Below, one piece after another: positions 31,653 to 36,769 of a stretch of DNA of 36,769 nt; the first letter of the stretch is position 1, and each line of letters begins with the position of its first letter. A program made the translations under genes and the position numbers. Source of the DNA: a virus; the IMG/VR virus record IMGVR_UViG_3300018063_000009, positions 1-36,769 of that record. One strand, 5' to 3'. Under the pieces are notes generated by a model. It searched no databases. It saw nothing but the letters and a program-made list of their open reading frames with translations, and was not told the origin of the DNA.

Positions 31653-31697
31653 TGCTTCCCAAGCAAGATATTGTGGGTTCGAATCCCATCACCCGCT
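31653..31697 (+). other. attP core: 3' part of tRNA-Gly(CCC)
   Basis: The anticodon loop TTCCCAA (31656-31662, CCC anticodon), T arm GTGGG-TTCGAAT-CCCAT (31673-31689) and acceptor 3' strand CACCCGC with discriminator T (31690-31697) are intact, but the D arm and 5' acceptor strand are absent. U73 agrees with tRNA-Gly. The fragment begins just after the integrase stop. Integration would restore the host tRNA 3' end. Confidence 0.82.
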
Positions 31698-31750
31698 CTG
31701 AGGCTGAAAGTTGGAATGGGGTTACAGCCGCGAGGAGTTTGCGGTAAACT

Positions 31751-31894
31751 GGAGTCGGGTGCCAGATTCGGGCAGGGGGAGCTGGGGTGCAAGTCCCCAA
31801 CGACTTCTTAGGCTATGTGGTTGTAAAAGTGCGCTTCTCGTTCCTGGCTTCTGACGGCGAAGGAACGCGAGGCTGCGAGAGCAGCCATGTAGCC
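31751..31894 (+). ncRNA. Candidate structured RNA beside attP
   Basis: Domain 1 (31751-31807): GGAGTCG pairs with CGACTTC as a 7-bp closing stem. Inside are TGCC-AGATTCG-GGCA and TGGGG-TGCAAGT-CCCCA, both with 7-base loops, like a tRNA lacking one arm. Domain 2 (31811-31894): GGCTATGT pairs with ATGTAGCC around a GCTTC-T-CGTTCCT / AGGAACG-C-GAGGC stem that competes with GGCTGC-GAGA-GCAGCC. Several pairs are G-T wobbles only on the plus strand, so rightward RNA is favoured. No coding frame is present. Confidence 0.5.
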
Positions 31895-31902
31895 AAGCGC
31901 GG

Positions 31903-32109
31903 CTAGGAGGCTTTGGCCGCCTGGCCGCGCTGTTTTAGGTAGGCCTCGAAACTCTTTTGGGGGATGCGCCAGGGAGAGGTGCGGCCATCGCCGAGCTTGA
32001 ACGCGCCGGGGAAGACGCCCTCCTCACAGTACTTATGGATGGTTTGCGGGGATACGCCTAGCTTCTCGGCGACAAAAGAGGAGGTGAGAAAAAGGTCTTT
32101 GACTGGCAT
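31903..32109 (-). CDS. Excisionase-like HTH protein
   Basis: 68 residues from ATG 32109 (AAGG upstream). LTSSFVAEKLGVSPQTIHKY, CEEGVFPGAFKLGDG and WRIPQKSFEAYLKQR match the MerR-like helix-turn-helix of excisionases and small phage regulators. Placed convergent to the integrase across attP, it is most likely Xis and possibly also a repressor. The open frame upstream to 32427 is not needed. Confidence 0.72.
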   Translation of the reverse strand: MPVKDLFLTSSFVAEKLGVSPQTIHKYCEEGVFPGAFKLGDGRTSPWRIPQKSFEAYLKQRGQAAKAS

Positions 32110-32133
32110 GGCAACCTTACAGAATTTGAAACG

Positions 32134-32161
32134 AGTATACAGCCACTTGTAAGTTTTGCAA
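32134..32161 (-). promoter_or_regulatory. Promoter for the excisionase-like gene with operator dyad
   Basis: On the minus strand TTGCAA (reverse of 32156-32161) and TATACT (reverse of 32134-32139) are 16 bases apart. AAGTT-TTGC-AACTT (32151-32164) overlaps the -35 box and could be an operator. TTGCAA is self-complementary, so it could also serve as -35 for the rightward surface-protein gene. The segment is AT-rich. Confidence 0.6.
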
Positions 32162-32228
32162 CTTAAAATTTCCTCGCGTGGTATGTCCGCAGAAATAGGC
32201 GGAGTTTCGTCAATAGAAAGGGGTTCCC

Positions 32229-32927
32229 GTGTCCAAACAACCGAACAAACCAATGGCTCAGCCTGCTCCAAAGAAGCGCAGTTGGCTCTTCTCGCGCTGG
32301 GGGATCGGCCTGGGCGTGCTTCTGCTCGGCGTCTGTTGTGTGGCGACGGTCGCCCTCCCGCGACCGGCTGCGACGCCGACGCCCGCACCCCAAGCGACGG
32401 CTCAGGAGCGCACCGCCGTGCCAACATGGACGCTTCCAGCCGCTGTCGGCGTAACCGAAGAGGTGGTGACGTTGACGCCTAAGCCGCAGGCCAGCCCAAC
32501 GGTCAAGATCGTGGCCACGGCTTCGCCGACTCTTGCTATCCCCACCGTCACCGTCGCCAGTCAACCCACGGCCACCGCGCCGAGTGTTCAAGCGACCGCC
32601 ACTGTACCAACCCTTCCTACCGATACGCAGGTCCCTCAACCAACCCAGCCTCCGGCTATCACGCTCGTCTCGCTCACCTCGCCGATCTCGGCCGGCAGCG
32701 ATGCGCGCTTGGTGATCCAAACGGCGCCGGGCGCAGCGTGTTTCTTGAGCTACGTTACTCCCTCGGGCACCGATAGCACGGCGGATGGCCTCGGCGCGAT
32801 GACCGCCGACGGCTCCGGCATTTGCACCTGGGTCTGGCGCATTAGCGGGAGCACCAACCCCGGAACGGGACGGCTCACGGTAACCACTAATGGGGCGACA
32901 CAGTTTTTCGAGATCGTGATCCAATGA
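32229..32927 (+). CDS. Membrane-anchored surface protein with Thr/Pro stalk
   Basis: 232 residues from GTG 32229. A cytoplasmic basic tail (PAPKKRSWLFSRW), a membrane helix (GIGLGVLLLGVCCVATVAL), a ~95-residue Thr/Pro/Ala stalk (for example SQPTATAPSVQATATVPTLP) and a C-terminal Ig-like domain of ~90 residues (TAPGAACFLSYVTPSGT; GICTWVWRI; GRLTVTTNGATQFFEIV). Placed next to int and attP it is a typical lysogenic-conversion gene; it may alter host surface or block superinfection. Its own terminator follows. Confidence 0.7.
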   Translation: MSKQPNKPMAQPAPKKRSWLFSRWGIGLGVLLLGVCCVATVALPRPAATPTPAPQATAQERTAVPTWTLPAAVGVTEEVVTLTPKPQASPTVKIVATASPTLAIPTVTVASQPTATAPSVQATATVPTLPTDTQVPQPTQPPAITLVSLTSPISAGSDARLVIQTAPGAACFLSYVTPSGTDSTADGLGAMTADGSGICTWVWRISGSTNPGTGRLTVTTNGATQFFEIVIQ

Positions 32928-32993
32928 CCGTGAGCTTTTGACGCGCCGACTCCCCTGTGGGATAATTCAATCGCGCCGTACGGAATCCATAGC

Positions 32994-33035
32994 CCCAACC
33001 GCCCCGCAGTAGCTACCAGGGCGGTTGGGCTTTTT
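32994..33035 (+). terminator. Intrinsic terminator
   Basis: CCCAACCGCCC (32994-33004) pairs perfectly with GGGCGGTTGGG (33019-33029) around a 14-base loop, followed by C and TTTTT. It ends the surface-protein transcript and insulates it from the early promoter 14 bases downstream. Confidence 0.92.
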
Positions 33036-33048
33036 CGCGTATTGGCGC

Positions 33049-33076
33049 TTGACTCTTGTGGGGGACGTGGTATACT
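33049..33076 (+). promoter_or_regulatory. Early rightward promoter
   Basis: TTGACT (33049-33054) and TATACT (33071-33076) with a 16-base spacer, each 5 of 6 to consensus. It lies right after the terminator and upstream of the 33215-35937 gene set. The transcript would have a leader of about 130 bases. Confidence 0.85.
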
Positions 33077-33181
33077 GTTTCAAGTTCGATAAGCAAGACG
33101 CCCCGGCCAGGTGCTTGAACACCCAGCCAGGGCTGACCCACCCACAGCAGCGACCTGTGGAGAGGCTCCCCAAATTATACA

Positions 33182-33213
33182 CGGGCTCCTTTCCACCCAA
33201 CGGAAGGAGCCCG
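33182..33213 (+). promoter_or_regulatory. Hairpin covering the ribosome binding site
   Basis: CGGGCTCCTT (33182-33191) pairs perfectly with AAGGAGCCCG (33204-33213); CC/GG continues the stem past one bulged T. The 3' arm contains AAGGAG, the ribosome site of the gene starting at 33215. GGCTCC also occurs upstream at about 33164-33169, giving a competing arm. This suggests a translational switch in the early leader. Confidence 0.75.
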
Positions 33214-33214
33214 A

Positions 33215-33640
33215 ATGTTTTCTCCCACCCGCCAAGCGAGTGCAAGCAAGCCCCACAAAACCCACCGCAGCGGCCCGTGCCCTGGCCGTGGCTGCCCCGT
33301 CTGCAAGTCCCAACGCCAGGCCCGCAACACCCGTGCTCGTCGCACGAGTGCGGGTAAGAGTCGGCGCGCTTACTCTACCGGCGGCATGCCCTTCGCGGCC
33401 AGCCACGTGCTGAGCGCCGCGACCGCAGCCCCCATCGCCTCCCAAGCCTATTACGATGACCAGGCCACCCGCGAGTACACGAGTGCGAGCGAGCGAGCTG
33501 CCCTCGACGCCTTACACATCGCCGAGGAAGATGGCTCTCTGGATATGATGCCCAGCACGCTCTTCCTCGAGGACGACGTGCTCGAGGCCCTGGACGGCTC
33601 GGGTTGGCTGATGGTCATGCCTGCGGCGGTGCTGCGATGA
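33215..33640 (+). CDS. First early gene: basic Cys-rich N-terminus, acidic C-terminus
   Basis: 141 residues. The N-terminal ~45 residues are basic with CPGRGCPVCKSQRQARN, a possible metal or nucleic-acid binding segment. The C-terminal half is acidic and helical (ASERAALDALHIAEEDG; STLFLEDDVLEALDG). The start is behind AAGGAG hidden in a hairpin. An early regulator is plausible but no family is recognised. Confidence 0.6.
   Translation: MFSPTRQASASKPHKTHRSGPCPGRGCPVCKSQRQARNTRARRTSAGKSRRAYSTGGMPFAASHVLSAATAAPIASQAYYDDQATREYTSASERAALDALHIAEEDGSLDMMPSTLFLEDDVLEALDGSGWLMVMPAAVLR
33468..33487. repeat. Weak dispersed hairpin copy E
   Basis: Fits the 20-base pattern with changes that keep pairing at stem position 2 (A-T in place of C-G), the usual C-A at position 4, and one extra mismatch. 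It lies within the 33215 gene and may be chance. Confidence 0.3.
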
Positions 33641-33831
33641 CCCAGCCCAAGGTGGTTCCCGCAACGTTCGCCATCGTGGCCCAGGCCGACGTCGAGAAAC
33701 GCGACGCGGCGGACGCGCTGGCAGCCCACTACGCGGCGCAAGGCTACTCATTCACCCGCGCCGAAATGCTGCACGCGGTGGACGCGATCCGCGCGATGCT
33801 GCGGCGGCAGGCGATGACCCCGAAAGGATAA
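33637..33831 (+). CDS. Small hypothetical early protein
   Basis: 64 residues from ATG 33637, ATGA-coupled to the gene before; the frame is open from 33604. A strand-like start (KVVPATFAIVAQADV) and two helices (KRDAADALAAHYAAQG; RAEMLHAVDAIRAMLRRQ). No family recognised. Confidence 0.6.
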   Translation: MTQPKVVPATFAIVAQADVEKRDAADALAAHYAAQGYSFTRAEMLHAVDAIRAMLRRQAMTPKG

Positions 33832-33836
33832 CCCCG

Positions 33837-34046
33837 ATGACATACACACTCGAACTCAAATGGGCAGACGCGCCACAGGAAGACGAAACCATAAACGGCC
33901 TAACGTTCGAAGAACTCACGAAGCGGATGCCTCACACATGCACAGCCCAGGGCGACATGATCCAACACCCGGACTTTGAATCGCTGTCGTATGTGTTTGG
34001 TCTCTTGTCCGCAAAGATAATGCGCGAGCAGGAGGCACAGCGATGA
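33837..34046 (+). CDS. Small hypothetical early protein
   Basis: 69 residues, start ATG 33837 with AAAGGA upstream. Acidic with TYTLELKWADAPQEDETING and a helical end (SYVFGLLSAKIMREQEA). Codon use is less GC-rich at the start than in neighbours. Function unknown. Confidence 0.6.
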   Translation: MTYTLELKWADAPQEDETINGLTFEELTKRMPHTCTAQGDMIQHPDFESLSYVFGLLSAKIMREQEAQR

Positions 34047-34273
34047 GCTACCCCGGCATTCAATCCCAGCGCAAGCGTGACGAAGCGGCCCGCACACTGC
34101 GACGCTACCGGCGAATGCGCGACGAAGCGCGGACCCAACAGATCGCAAATGCTGTCATCACCATGCCGGGCCACCGAGAGATTGCGCGCCAGTTAGCCAT
34201 CTTCGACGCCATGATGTGTCAGGCGCGCGCCGAGGGCTTCCGCGAAGCGCTCGATCTCTGGGGCGGGGAGTAG
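34043..34273 (+). CDS. Small basic helical protein
   Basis: 76 residues, ATGA-coupled to the previous gene. Many Arg and Lys residues (QRKRDEAARTLRRYRRMRDE) suggest nucleic-acid binding or a coiled coil, followed by a helix (GHREIARQLAIFDAMMCQAR). No family recognised. Confidence 0.6.
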   Translation: MSYPGIQSQRKRDEAARTLRRYRRMRDEARTQQIANAVITMPGHREIARQLAIFDAMMCQARAEGFREALDLWGGE

Positions 34274-34276
34274 GCC

Positions 34277-34813
34277 ATGATCACCGAAGCCCACCGCGAA
34301 CACCTGCGCGAGATCGGCCAGCGGGGCGGCCTGGCCCGGGCCAAGCAGTTCACCACAGCCAGCCAGCAGGCCGCGCGGGCCTGCGTGAGTACGGAGTCAA
34401 ACGCCGCCAACGGGCGCAAAGGTTTCGCGGCCTGGGTCGAGCGCTCCGGGCCGCACGCCCCCGCGCGACGCCTGGCGGCCTGGCGCGCCACGCGCCCCAC
34501 GGCCCTGATCCGCATCGTGGCGGGCTGGCTGGACGAGATGTGGATCACCTGCTCGACCGAGGTGGAGCTGCTGCCCGGCAAAATCTACGCCGACATCATC
34601 CCGCACGTTTGGCCGCGACGGATCGTCATCGAGTGCGACGGGCAGCATTGGCATGAGCCAAACGACCACGTCGGCGAGGATCGCGTCGCCCGGGACCGCG
34701 AGCGCGACGCACAGATCATCGCCCTGGGCTACGAGCTGCTGCACCTGGCCGAGGCCGACATCGAGTCGGGCGCGGCGCGGGAGCAGCTCGTTTTGTTTTT
34801 AGCAACCGAGTAA
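34277..34813 (+). CDS. Predicted PD-(D/E)xK nuclease, DUF559/Vsr-like
   Basis: 178 residues. The N-terminal ~55 residues (HLREIGQRGGLARAKQFTTA; SNAANGRKGF) look like a small DNA-binding module with paired Gly-Lys units. The C-terminal domain has YADIIPHVWPRRIVIECDGQ then HWH, with Asp106, Glu119 and Asp121 at the expected metal sites, and RDRERDAQIIALGYELLHL as in DUF559/Vsr-type enzymes. It may nick phage or host DNA, or be a free-standing homing-type endonuclease. Confidence 0.68.
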   Translation: MITEAHREHLREIGQRGGLARAKQFTTASQQAARACVSTESNAANGRKGFAAWVERSGPHAPARRLAAWRATRPTALIRIVAGWLDEMWITCSTEVELLPGKIYADIIPHVWPRRIVIECDGQHWHEPNDHVGEDRVARDRERDAQIIALGYELLHLAEADIESGAAREQLVLFLATE

Positions 34814-34857
34814 ACTACGTTACTCGCTCCCTTGCGGGTATCAAAGGAAGGTGTGAC

Positions 34858-35658
34858 ATGACTGCATTTCCTGCCACTAATGGCCGCCAACTCGACGAAC
34901 AGCATTGGGTCGCGCGCGTGCGCGAACTGATCTCCCGAAAAGGCGACCTTCGCCCAGCGCTGATGACGCCGGTCGAGGCCGGGACGATCCGCAAGAAGTA
35001 TCAGACGGTCCAGGGCGCGCTGAAGGAACTCGATGAGCTGGCCGCGGTGCGTCTGGCCTACCTGGACGAACTGGACGGGTTCGGGGCGAAGATGCCCCTC
35101 ACCGCAGAGCAGCGGGCGGCCGCGAAGGCGCACTTCGATGCCCAGCACCCCGCCCAGACGCCTCCACAGGCTAAGATACCCATCGAGCCGTCCACAACCG
35201 CCCCGAGCGCGCCCAAGCCCGCCCCGAGCGCGCCAGGACAGGCGCCTAAGCCATCCGCATCAGCGCCGGTGGACGTTCCGGCCCTGCTGGCCGGCCAGCT
35301 CGCCGCCCAAAACAAAATCCTGACCCGGATCGCCGAGGCCCTGGAACAGATGGCGCGCGCCTCGGCCCCGAAAGAGCCGAATTACAAGCGGCCGCTGTCG
35401 AACTTCGCCAAGTTCGATTGGAGTTCGATTGACGCGACGGTAACGGCCCGCGACCGGGACGGAGTCTCTGCCGTCGAGTGGAGTGGCTATCCCTTCACCC
35501 GCCGAGCCGGGCAAGGGAAGTTCGGCCAGGCGATTTGGTTCTCGCGGCCGGTGGGCAAGGACGCCGACGGCAACAACACCTACGCCCGGCTGATCACGTT
35601 CAAGGATTTGACTGAAGCGGAACCTCTGCCCGAGAAAATCACGCCGAAGGGGAAGTGA
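34858..35658 (+). CDS. Early protein with Pro/Ala linker and C-terminal beta domain
   Basis: 266 residues. A helical N-terminus (QHWVARVRELISRKGDL; YQTVQGALKELDELAAVRLA), a Pro/Ala/Ser linker (about 95-140), a helix (AAQNKILTRIAEALEQMARA) and a C-terminal domain with FAKFDWSSIDATVTARDRDG, VEWSGYPFTRRA, FGQAIWFSRPVGKDADGN and YARLITF. The C-terminal pattern appears, from memory, in other bacterial mobile-element proteins; DNA binding is likely but unproven. An imperfect hairpin TCC-C-TTG/CAA-A-GGA (34828-34848) touches its ribosome site. Confidence 0.6.
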   Translation: MTAFPATNGRQLDEQHWVARVRELISRKGDLRPALMTPVEAGTIRKKYQTVQGALKELDELAAVRLAYLDELDGFGAKMPLTAEQRAAAKAHFDAQHPAQTPPQAKIPIEPSTTAPSAPKPAPSAPGQAPKPSASAPVDVPALLAGQLAAQNKILTRIAEALEQMARASAPKEPNYKRPLSNFAKFDWSSIDATVTARDRDGVSAVEWSGYPFTRRAGQGKFGQAIWFSRPVGKDADGNNTYARLITFKDLTEAEPLPEKITPKGK

Positions 35659-35661
35659 TCC

Positions 35662-35937
35662 ATGACGACACGGACGAAAAAGGCCGAAGGTCACTCGAAG
35701 GCCGAGGCCGACTTCCAGCAGCTGGCCGAGATGCTGCCGCGCCTGATTAAGCTGATCGGGGACTACGAGCACCTGGCGCGGAAGAACCAGGGCCTGGCGG
35801 AGGCCGCCGACGCCTCTCGGAATGACAGCGAGCGCATGATGCACGCGGTTTATTCGTCCAAGGCTTTCGTGTATTCGCAGGTGGCCCGCGGCCTGCGCCA
35901 GATCGTTGGGGTCGGCGGGAATCAGGAGGCCAGTTGA
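35662..35937 (+). CDS. Helical hypothetical protein ending the early block
   Basis: 91 residues. Long helices (ADFQQLAEMLPRLIKLIGDY; HAVYSSKAFVYSQVARGLRQ) and no motifs. It starts three bases after the previous stop. The operator-promoter segment follows at once. Confidence 0.6.
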   Translation: MTTRTKKAEGHSKAEADFQQLAEMLPRLIKLIGDYEHLARKNQGLAEAADASRNDSERMMHAVYSSKAFVYSQVARGLRQIVGVGGNQEAS

Positions 35938-35941
35938 TGGC

Positions 35942-35996
35942 GATTCCCAACGTTGGGAGTCGGTGAGTTGACTTCACTTCCGCTTTTTGCTACAGT
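35942..35996 (+). promoter_or_regulatory. Palindromic operator plus promoter
   Basis: A 20-base near-perfect palindrome (35942-35961, centre CCCAACGTTGGG) lies seven bases before TTGACT (35968-35973). After a 17-base spacer comes TACAGT (35991-35996). This is a classic operator-promoter layout for a dimeric regulator, at the border between early genes and the late switch. Confidence 0.72.
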
Positions 35997-36007
35997 CTCC
36001 CATAGAA

Positions 36008-36052
36008 GCCCCGAGCTGTTGGCGCCACCCCTCGCCAACAACCGGGGCATTC
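36008..36052 (+). terminator. Terminator-like hairpin right after the promoter
   Basis: GCCCCG (36008-36013) pairs with CGGGGC (36043-36048), and GTTGGCG (36018-36024) with CGCCAAC (36033-36039), followed by ATTCTTTATT. It begins only about ten bases past the expected transcript start, so it would terminate a very short RNA unless overridden. GCCCC-GAGCTGTTG resembles hairpin 1 of the late leaders. Confidence 0.68.
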
Positions 36053-36122
36053 TTTATTCCTACCCCGCTCGCTAACGCTTCCTGAACTTGTTTTCGCATC
36101 CCGTTTTTGAGACAATTTGAAA

Positions 36123-36374
36123 ATGGATCAGGGCGATCCGTCTAAAGACGATCTCGGAGAGCCGACCCCGGATGCCGTAGGCCTGCTGCACTGCCGGAGA
36201 TGCGGTATCCCGCTGGCGCGGCTCTCAATGCACGAGGGCCGGCTGTGTCTGGTAGAGGGGCAGCGTCGAATTTACGCCCTGGAGATTGATTGCCTGGGCT
36301 GCGGTGCGACGCGACACTGGCCCAGCAAGGCCGCGCGGCCACGCCTCAATGAGCCGGTTGCGCGCCCGAACTAA
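36123..36374 (+). CDS. C4 zinc-finger protein (Com-like)
   Basis: 83 residues from ATG 36123 (a TTG two codons upstream is possible). LLHCRRCGIPLAR and IDCLGCGATRHWP form a four-Cys zinc site. The layout recalls Mu Com, a small zinc protein that controls translation by binding mRNA. It lies between the palindromic promoter and the late leader and its 3' end contains the late promoter copy, so a late regulator is a reasonable guess. The ribosome site is weak. Confidence 0.58.
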   Translation: MDQGDPSKDDLGEPTPDAVGLLHCRRCGIPLARLSMHEGRLCLVEGQRRIYALEIDCLGCGATRHWPSKAARPRLNEPVARPN

Positions 36375-36389
36375 CTGAGGTAGAGTCTA
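36353..36389 (+). promoter_or_regulatory. Candidate late promoter, copy 2
   Basis: TTGCGC (36358-36363) and TAGAGT (36381-36386), 17 bases apart, match copy 1 at 9795. It overlaps the end of the zinc-finger gene and starts the lysis, terminase and portal operon. Confidence 0.55.
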
Positions 36390-36404
36390 AATAACCGAAA
36401 CGCC

Positions 36405-36487
36405 GCCCCCGCTATTGAGTTGGGGCTGTCGAGAGATGGCGCTCGACGTGATTCTCTGTGGAGAGTCGCGTCGAGCGCTTTTATTTG
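36405..36487 (+). promoter_or_regulatory. Structured leader / attenuator, copy 2
   Basis: Hairpin 1 (36405-36426) pairs GCCCC-GCT with AGT-GGGGC, keeping the fold of copy 1 through a G-T wobble. Hairpin 2 (36439-36478) is the same 18-bp stem, followed by TTTTATTT. GTCGAG (36428-36433) can pair with CTCGAC (36442-36447) as antiterminator. The small frame from ATG 36436 (MALDVILCGESRRAL) is here in frame with the holin gene. Confidence 0.68.
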
Positions 36488-36507
36488 CCCCCCCTAAAGG
36501 AGTCGTC

Positions 36508-36756
36508 ATGGATAAGATTAAGGTTTACATCACCGACCTGTTCACGAAAGTCGCGGGCCTGGGCAAGTCACGCAAGTTCTGGGCGCTGGCTGCGAGTCTC
36601 ATCTCGGTGTACCAGGCGTATGCTACGGGCGGCATTGACGTGTTCCAGGCGCTGCAACTGACGGTTGGTGCACTCGGCGCGTTCAGCCTGGGCACAGCGA
36701 TTGAAGCGAGCGGCCTCCCTGGGTACACGAAGGTGCAGAAAACCCCGGCGCAATGA
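36508..36756 (+). CDS. Holin-like membrane protein
   Basis: 82 residues from ATG 36508 with AAAGGAG upstream. A short charged start (MDKIKVYITDLFTKV), then hydrophobic segments (KFWALAASLISVYQAYATGG; VFQALQLTVGALGAFSLGTA), fits small phage holins with one or two helices. It opens the lysis cassette and its stop overlaps the next start. The frame extends upstream into the leader, but this start has the only good ribosome site. Confidence 0.7.
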   Translation: MDKIKVYITDLFTKVAGLGKSRKFWALAASLISVYQAYATGGIDVFQALQLTVGALGAFSLGTAIEASGLPGYTKVQKTPAQ

Positions 36757-36769
36757 CGCCGACTGAATG
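36647..36769. repeat. Terminal redundancy, right copy
   Basis: Identical to 1-123. It contains the holin 3' end and the start of the spanin-like gene and shows that the sequence closes on itself. Confidence 0.93.

Noticed and set aside
31651-31697. A complete tRNA gene
   Set aside because: Only the anticodon loop through the 3' end is present; the 5' anticodon stem does not pair fully and no D arm or 5' acceptor strand precedes it.
31775-31807. Cobalamin-riboswitch-like string GGTGCAAGTCC
   Set aside because: Only this short piece matches; the remaining conserved core of that riboswitch is missing. It is better explained as a T-arm-like hairpin in the candidate RNA.
36436-36507. Holin starting upstream in the leader (MALDVIL...)
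   Set aside because: The true start at 36508 has a good ribosome site and the upstream codons are dictated by the hairpin; in the other copy the same codons are out of frame with the next gene. A leader peptide remains possible.
1-36769. CRISPR array or insertion sequence
   Set aside because: No regularly spaced repeat-spacer units and no transposase were seen; the regular 42-base repeats at 8737-9324 are coding.

Overview
The window is one circular phage genome: bases 1-123 recur exactly at 36647-36769, so the unit is about 36,646 bp with the joint inside the holin/spanin region. It encodes a complete tailed phage of siphovirus type: HK97-like terminase, portal, prohead protease and capsid, a long-tail assembly block with a 607-residue tape measure, and no sheath or contractile genes. 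It is temperate: a tyrosine integrase sits beside a 3' tRNA-Gly(CCC) fragment that looks like attP. The host is probably a Chloroflexota bacterium (Anaerolineae-like). Three predicted surface proteins have the Thr/Pro-Thr-rich stalks typical of that phylum, and one ends in the FLPLL-type tail common there. This host call is inference, not proof.

Layout. Rightward late block, 36353 through the joint to 21160: promoter plus structured leader, holin, spanin-like protein, small protein, TIM-barrel glycoside hydrolase as likely endolysin, small and large terminase, portal fused to a MuF domain, an accessory block of unknown structural genes (5852-9785) with a tandem duplication and a protein of fourteen 14-residue repeats, a second copy of the promoter/leader, protease, major capsid protein, head-tail connectors, tail tube, frameshifted tail chaperones, tape measure and two distal tail proteins. 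Leftward block, 30533 to 21157: two small membrane proteins, a replication initiator carrying its own origin, a ParB-like protein, small conserved phage proteins, a lipoprotein with an internal membrane helix, a C5 cytosine methyltransferase with an overlapping reading frame, a HerA-like ATPase and a secreted surface protein. The two blocks converge and share one CTAG as stop codon on both strands.

Lysogeny region, 30742-32927: integrase, attP, a candidate structured RNA, an excisionase-like HTH protein and a membrane-anchored surface protein ending at a strong terminator. Early rightward block, 33049-35937: a good sigma70 promoter, a hairpin covering the first ribosome binding site, five small genes including a predicted nuclease, and a protein with a conserved-looking C-terminal domain. 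No CI-like repressor is recognisable.

The most unusual content is regulatory RNA. Two promoters are each followed by an identical 60-nt attenuator-like element. A third promoter follows a palindromic operator and runs straight into a terminator hairpin. A 20-nt hairpin with two compensatory base changes is dispersed through the genome. A 144-nt folded region lies next to attP. The methyltransferase gene also contains a 251-codon alternative frame with a near-perfect ribosome binding site.
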